Shown one piece after another: positions 6,382 to 9,523 of a DNA stretch of 9,523 nucleotides. The position numbers and the translations under genes were made by a program. Source of the DNA: Clostridiales bacterium (GTDB taxonomy: Bacteria; Bacillota; Clostridia; Christensenellales; Christensenellaceae); assembly GCA_019420265.1 (NCBI GenBank), contig JAHZHM010000134.1:14817-24339 (forward strand), read 5' to 3'. Numbering within the stretch: position 1 is the first letter of the stretch; each line of letters begins with the position of its first letter. Under the pieces are notes generated by a model. It saw only the letters and a list, made by a program, of their open reading frames with translations, did not search any database and was not told the origin of the DNA.

Positions 6382-7169
6382 AAAATGTCGCGCTAGGGCA
6401 ATATTTTCCCGGAAGCTCGCTCATGCACCGGCTGGATCCCAGAGTCAAGCTGCTGCTGACCATCGCCATCATCGTGCTCATCTTTTTTGTGCATACCTAC
6501 TGGGGCTATCTGGCAATTCTGGGCATGCTGCTGCTCGCAGTCGCGTGTTCGCGCATCTCCATCAAGTTCGTGCTCAAAGGCATCAAGCCCATGTGGTTTG
6601 TCATTTTATTGACTTTTGTCATGAACATCTTCTTTTTGACCGGAGAGAAAATCCTCTGGCAATGGGGCGCCATCAAAATCTATCAGGAGGGCATCCTAAA
6701 AGCCATCGAGCTGGCAATCCGGTTGATTCTGCTGGTCATGTGCTCCACGATTCTGACGCTGACCACCTCCCCCAAGGAGATCACAGACGCGCTGGAATCC
6801 CTGCTGCGGCCGCTCAAGGTCGTGCGCTTTCCCGTGCACGAGATGGCGCTGATGATGAGCATCGCCCTGCGGTTTATCCCCACGCTGATGGAGGAGACGG
6901 ATCGCATTATGAAGGCGCAGACGGCCCGGGGCGCTTCCTTTGATTCGGGCGGACTGATGGAAAAGGCCAAGGGCATGATTCCCATCCTGGTGCCGCTGTT
7001 CGTCAGCGCCTTTAAGCGGGCAGACGAGCTGGCGCTGGCCATGGAGGCGCGCTGCTATCACGGCGGCGATAACCGCACGCGCATGAAAGTCTTTCATGTG
7101 CAGCTGCGCGACTATCTGGCGCTGCTGCTCTTTGCCGGGCTGTGCGTGTTTATCGGCTTTGGGTTCTAG
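6378..7169 (+). CDS. ecfT: ECF transporter transmembrane coupling protein EcfT
   Basis: Membrane scaffold that connects the EcfA1/A2 ATPases to interchangeable substrate-binding S components. The 263 residues contain hydrophobic segments at about 25-38, 44-57, 71-87, 113-128 and 246-263. Long amphipathic coupling helices lie between the fourth and fifth segments. The two short Arg motifs that dock into the ATPases are present as ARG (183-185) and ARC (224-226, in MEARCYHGG). The second is often ARG, but the Cys variant is familiar in clostridial relatives, so I do not read it as damage. The N-terminal YFPGSSLMHRLDPRVK is typical. No S component is adjacent, consistent with a shared, group II module whose partners are encoded elsewhere. 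Confidence 0.95.
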   Translation: MKNVALGQYFPGSSLMHRLDPRVKLLLTIAIIVLIFFVHTYWGYLAILGMLLLAVACSRISIKFVLKGIKPMWFVILLTFVMNIFFLTGEKILWQWGAIKIYQEGILKAIELAIRLILLVMCSTILTLTTSPKEITDALESLLRPLKVVRFPVHEMALMMSIALRFIPTLMEETDRIMKAQTARGASFDSGGLMEKAKGMIPILVPLFVSAFKRADELALAMEARCYHGGDNRTRMKVFHVQLRDYLALLLFAGLCVFIGFGF

Positions 7170-7171
7170 CC

Positions 7172-7903
7172 ATGAGAGTGAAGCTAATCGTGGAATACGA
7201 AGGCACGAACTACTCGGGCTGGCAGGTGCAGGAGAACGGCGCATCCATTCAGGGCGAGCTGGAGGCCGCGCTTTTCCGGGCGACGGGAGAGCGGCGGCGC
7301 ATCATCGGCGCTGGGCGGACGGATGCCGGCGTGCATGCCCTGGGGCAGTGCGCACACTTTGATACGCAGACCTCCATTCCGGCGGAAAAGCTGAGCTTCG
7401 TGTTCAACCAGCAGCTGCCGCCGGATATCCGGGTTAGAAGCGCCCAGGAGGTCTCGGAGGAGTTCCACGCCAGAAAATCCGCCAGGGGCAAGCACTATCG
7501 CTATGCCATCTATAACGAGCGGCATAACTGCGCCATTGGCCGGCAGACCTGCGCGCATTGCCCCATTCCGCTAAACGAGGCGGCCATGCAGGCGGGCGCG
7601 GCGTATCTGGTGGGCGAGCACGATTTTAACGCCTTCAAGGCCGAGGGCAGCAACCTGGTGGGCACGGTGCGCCGGGTGGACAGCCTGCGCATCTCCCGCC
7701 AGGGCAGCATGGTCTATCTGGATATCACGGGCAACGGCTTTCTCTATAATATGGTGCGCATCATCGCCGGAACGCTCATGGATGTGGGCAAGGGCAAATA
7801 CCCGCCGGAGCAGGTGCGGCGCATTCTGGGGAGCCTGGAGCGCAAAAACGCCGGGCCCACCGCCGTCGCCCGCGGGCTGACCATGATGGAGGTCTATTAT
7901 TAG
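7172..7903 (+). CDS. truA: tRNA pseudouridine(38-40) synthase TruA
   Basis: Converts uridines at positions 38-40 of the anticodon stem-loop to pseudouridine. The 243 residues fit the family. YEGTNYSGWQ (9-18), then GAGRTDAGVHA (46-56) with the catalytic Asp51, then FHARKSARGKHYRY and GNGFLYNMVRIIAGTL follow in the expected order. ATG 7172 starts 2 nt after the ecfT stop and gives the canonical MRVKLIVEYEG. A GTG 30 nt upstream is in frame but would add a non-conserved leader. No good Shine-Dalgarno precedes the ATG, so translation probably depends on ribosomes finishing ecfT. The ecfA1-ecfA2-ecfT-truA-rplM-rpsI order is common in Firmicutes. No intrinsic terminator is seen after truA, so transcription may run into rplM as well. 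Confidence 0.96.
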   Translation: MRVKLIVEYEGTNYSGWQVQENGASIQGELEAALFRATGERRRIIGAGRTDAGVHALGQCAHFDTQTSIPAEKLSFVFNQQLPPDIRVRSAQEVSEEFHARKSARGKHYRYAIYNERHNCAIGRQTCAHCPIPLNEAAMQAGAAYLVGEHDFNAFKAEGSNLVGTVRRVDSLRISRQGSMVYLDITGNGFLYNMVRIIAGTLMDVGKGKYPPEQVRRILGSLERKNAGPTAVARGLTMMEVYY

Positions 7904-7954
7904 AAAAAACCGCGCGCGGGCTGCATAAACTTGGCCAAAAGTGCAAAATATCCC

Positions 7955-7983
7955 TTGACATCGCCCTTTGGCTTGGCTAAAAT
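7955..7983 (+). promoter_or_regulatory. Sigma-A promoter for rplM-rpsI
   Basis: A perfect TTGACA (7955-7960), a 17-nt spacer, and TAAAAT (7978-7983), with a perfect TATAAT overlapping slightly downstream (7983-7988). Initiation is expected near 7990, leaving a leader of about 95 nt before rplM. This is the closest match to consensus in the window, fitting a highly expressed ribosomal operon. Confidence 0.85.
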
Positions 7984-7988
7984 ATAAT

Positions 7989-8070
7989 GTGCATGGATTT
8001 TTGCACTAGCCCCGTAAAAACTCGTGCGTCTACCATAATCACTGGCGCTTGCGCCGAGCAACTTAACGAT
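7989..8070 (+). promoter_or_regulatory. Structured rplM leader, in the position of the L13 leader
   Basis: GTGCA (7989-7993) pairs perfectly with TGCAC (8002-8006), and the same GCAC can instead pair with GTGC at 8024-8027, so two exclusive folds exist. A compact GGCGC/GCGCC hairpin (8044-8055) follows, then the AGGAGG site (8071-8076). Firmicutes rplM operons are known to carry an autoregulatory L13 leader at this place. Membership is inferred from position and foldability only. Confidence 0.5.
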
Positions 8071-8084
8071 AGGAGGAACGCCTC

Positions 8085-8510
8085 ATGAAGACATATATGC
8101 CGCACGGCAATATCGAGAGAAAATGGTATGTCGTAGATGCGGAAGGCAAAACCTTTGGCCGCCTTGCCAGCCAGGTTGCCGCTATTTTGATGGGAAAGAA
8201 CAAGCCGACTTACACGCCCAGCCTGGATACCGGCGATTACGTCATCGTCGTCAATACAGATAAACTGGTGCTGACCGGCAAAAAGCTGGATAAGAAAGTA
8301 TACCGCAGCTACACGGGTTACCGCGGCGGCCTGCGGGAAATCTCTTATAAGAGACTGATGGCAGAGAAGAGCGATTTCGCGTTCGAGAAGGCTGTTGAGA
8401 GAATGATGCCCAAGAATAAAATTGGCAGCCAGATGCTCTCCAAGCTCTATGTCTATAAGGGCGCAGAGCATAAGCACGCTGCGCAGTGCCCCACGGCGCT
8501 GGACCTGTAA
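8085..8510 (+). CDS. rplM: Ribosomal protein L13 (uL13)
   Basis: Early-assembling 23S rRNA-binding protein of the large subunit. The 141 residues match the usual length. [19 protein letters not shown] (11-29), [12 protein letters not shown] (34-45), GDYVIVVN (50-57), [13 protein letters not shown] and the C-terminal [17 protein letters not shown] are all recognisable family blocks. AGGAGG at 8071-8076 is 8 nt from ATG 8085. It is followed after 17 nt by rpsI, the near-universal L13-S9 pair. It has its own consensus promoter and leader, so it can be expressed independently of the ecf-truA genes upstream. Confidence 0.98.
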   Translation: MKTYMPHGNIERKWYVVDAEGKTFGRLASQVAAILMGKNKPTYTPSLDTGDYVIVVNTDKLVLTGKKLDKKVYRSYTGYRGGLREISYKRLMAEKSDFAFEKAVERMMPKNKIGSQMLSKLYVYKGAEHKHAAQCPTALDL

Positions 8511-8527
8511 GAGGGAGGTAAGAAACG

Positions 8528-8920
8528 ATGGCAAAAGAACAGTTCCTGGGAACAGGCAGAAGAAAGAAATCCGTCGCCAGAGTCCGCCTGATTGCGGGGA
8601 ATGGCAATATCACGGTAAACCATAAAGACCTCGAGGAGTTTTTCGGCTATGAGACGCTGCGGATGCTCGTCCGTTCGCCTCTGGAGCTGACAGAGCGCCT
8701 GGGCAGCTACGACGTCATCGCTACGGTGCATGGCGGCGGCTATACCGGCCAGGCTGGCGCAATGCGCCACGGCATCGCGCGCGCGCTCATCAAGGCAGAG
8801 CCGGATCTGCGCGGCGAAGTGAAAGCCGCTGGCTACCTCACCAGAGACCCGAGAATGAAGGAAAGAAAGAAATACGGCCTCAAAGCCGCAAGAAGAGCTC
8901 CCCAGTTCTCCAAGAGATAA
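8528..8920 (+). CDS. rpsI: Ribosomal protein S9 (uS9)
   Basis: Small-subunit head protein whose C-terminal tail reaches the P-site tRNA anticodon. The 130 residues match the standard length and end in the invariant Ser-Lys-Arg. [14 protein letters not shown] (8-21), GNGNITVN (24-31), [21 protein letters not shown] (in 68-87) and the tail [20 protein letters not shown] are signature stretches. GGAGGT at 8514-8519 is 8 nt upstream of ATG 8528. Arginine codons favour AGA (9 of 16 by my count), unlike the ecf-truA genes. The stop codon lies in a 7-bp inverted repeat (8918-8924/8931-8937) just before the terminator. Confidence 0.98.
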   Translation: MAKEQFLGTGRRKKSVARVRLIAGNGNITVNHKDLEEFFGYETLRMLVRSPLELTERLGSYDVIATVHGGGYTGQAGAMRHGIARALIKAEPDLRGEVKAAGYLTRDPRMKERKKYGLKAARRAPQFSKR

Positions 8921-8938
8921 TTTCACAAGAGAAATTAC

Positions 8939-8964
8939 AACCCCGGTTTTTCCGGGGTTTTTTT
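8939..8964 (+). terminator. Strong intrinsic terminator of rplM-rpsI
   Basis: AACCCCGG (8939-8946) and CCGGGGTT (8952-8959) form a perfect stem around a TTTTT loop, followed by an uninterrupted T run to 8964. This is a textbook Rho-independent terminator 19 nt after rpsI. Confidence 0.95.
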
Positions 8965-9124
8965 ATGCCCAAAATGCACGCTGTTTTTTCCCGGGGGCAA
9001 AATATAACACTTTATCGGGCCTTATTCTGGGAGACGCCGGCAAAGCGGGAAAAGAAAATCCGCGAGGGAAAGAGTAATTGCCGCAAAATACTGCATGATA
9101 AGAGGGAGTGAAGAAATCTCCCGT
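8965..9124. other. Intergenic stretch with no gene recognised
   Basis: The rpsI-trxB gap is 407 nt in all. This part lies between the rpsI terminator and the trxB promoter. I find no plausible gene on either strand and no tRNA. The one structural item is GGGAG (9104-9108) facing CTCCC (9118-9122) across a 9-nt loop, immediately upstream of the -35 region, which could be an operator or chance. Confidence 0.6.
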
Positions 9125-9154
9125 TTGGACATTTTGGGATGCCTGTGCTATAAT
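9125..9154 (+). promoter_or_regulatory. Extended -10 promoter for the trxB-like gene
   Basis: TATAAT (9149-9154) is perfect and preceded by TGC (9146-9148), an extended -10. The -35 is TTGGAC (9125-9130, spacer 18) or TGGACA (9126-9131, spacer 17). Transcription would start near 9161, giving an unusually long leader of about 167 nt. Confidence 0.75.
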
Positions 9155-9160
9155 GTTCTC

Positions 9161-9327
9161 ACCCGTTGCCGAAGGAAGAACTCGGGCGGGTTTTGGGAAT
9201 GCAATCGTGCAGGCGCTGCCGTATTTGCCGCAGGCGCGGCATCTATGGGAATGGCCGATAAGATGCGTTTCAAAGCGAACCATCCTGCCGCAGAAAGTTC
9301 AAAGCGGGGCGTGGGAAGGAGCAATTT
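9161..9327 (+). promoter_or_regulatory. Long GC-rich 5' leader of the trxB-like gene with a Cys-rich mini-ORF
   Basis: The inferred leader contains the direct repeat GCAGGCGC at 9209-9216 and 9230-9237, 21 nt apart. It also contains an ATG-TAA frame at 9199-9261 encoding 20 residues that begin MQSCRRCRICRRR, with Cys at 4, 7 and 10. No good Shine-Dalgarno precedes that ATG (only GGGCGGG, 9184-9190), so translation is doubtful. The real gene has AAGGAG at 9316-9321. Confidence 0.3.
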
Positions 9328-9523
9328 ATGTACGACGTTTTTATTATTGGCGCGGGCCCTGCGGGGCTGGCGGCGGCCATTTATGCGGCGCGCAGCGGTC
9401 TGCGGGTTGCAGTGGTAGAAAAGCAGGTGCCGGGCGGGCAAATCGCCTATACGCATCATCTGGAAAACTACCCTGGCTTTGCCGAGGGCATTTCGGGCGG
9501 CGAATTTTCCCAGCAGCTCAAAG
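9328..9523 (+). CDS. trxB: Thioredoxin reductase-like FAD-dependent oxidoreductase, 5' part
   Basis: NADPH-dependent flavoenzyme that reduces thioredoxin or a related dithiol partner in the cytoplasm, if the assignment holds. Only the first 65 residues are in the window. The N-terminal dinucleotide-binding fold is clear: [20 protein letters not shown] contains GxGxxG at residues 8-13, the acidic end of the second strand is Glu31, and PGGQIA plus LENYPGF (45-51) match the thioredoxin reductase FAD-domain pattern. The CxxC redox centre and NADPH domain lie beyond the edge, so related reductases such as ferredoxin-NADP reductases cannot be excluded. AAGGAG at 9316-9321 is 6 nt from ATG 9328. It has its own promoter and is separate from rplM-rpsI. 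Confidence 0.85.
   Translation, partial: MYDVFIIGAGPAGLAAAIYAARSGLRVAVVEKQVPGGQIAYTHHLENYPGFAEGISGGEFSQQLK

Noticed and set aside
7049..7057. ARC instead of ARG in the second EcfT docking motif
   Set aside because: A familiar variant in clostridial EcfT proteins with the Arg retained, so not evidence of inactivation.
7142..7171. In-frame GTG start for truA overlapping ecfT
   Set aside because: The added residues are not conserved in the family. MRVKLIVEYEG from 7172 is canonical.
9095..9418. Open frame of 107 codons overlapping the trxB promoter and start
   Set aside because: Low-complexity product in a different frame from trxB, spanning the promoter. No ribosome-binding site.

Overview
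The window is a conserved translation/transcription gene cluster from a low-to-moderate GC Gram-positive bacterium, most likely a member of the Clostridia (Bacillota). Three things point there: the gene order (map - KOW protein - infA - rpmJ - rpsM - rpsK - rpsD - rpoA - rplQ - ecfA1 - ecfA2 - ecfT - truA - rplM - rpsI), rpsD sitting inside the alpha operon (Bacillus keeps it elsewhere), and a small KOW-domain gene between map and infA. All recognised genes are on the + strand. Shine-Dalgarno sites are mostly strong, and TTG and GTG starts are used for infA and rplQ. I cannot name a genus.

Region 1-1100 is the end of the spc-type operon: the 3' part of map (methionine aminopeptidase), an 88-residue basic KOW/L14e-like RNA-binding protein, and infA. 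Region 1101-1321 has no gene but holds a perfect 12-bp inverted repeat, a good sigma-A promoter, and a leader that folds into a long multi-tier hairpin just upstream of rpmJ. Region 1322-4502 is the alpha operon: rpmJ, rpsM, rpsK, rpsD, rpoA, rplQ. Another structured spacer lies between rpmJ and rpsM. L17 is about 50 residues longer than the usual form.

Region 4503-4705 holds two terminator-like hairpins, then the overlapping ecfA1-ecfA2-ecfT genes (energizing module of ECF vitamin/metal transporters) and truA (tRNA pseudouridine synthase). A consensus sigma-A promoter and structured leader precede rplM-rpsI, which end at a strong intrinsic terminator. A 407-nt gap follows with an extended -10 promoter, and then the start of a thioredoxin reductase-like gene that runs off the window.

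Functionally the genes link ribosome assembly (L36, S13, S11, S4, L17, L13, S9), initiation (IF-1), N-terminal protein maturation (MetAP), tRNA modification (TruA), RNA polymerase assembly (alpha) and micronutrient uptake (EcfA1/A2/T). This is mainly a housekeeping locus. I see no phage, CRISPR, transposon or defence system. The less-described material is in the KOW protein, the leader RNAs and the gene boundaries.
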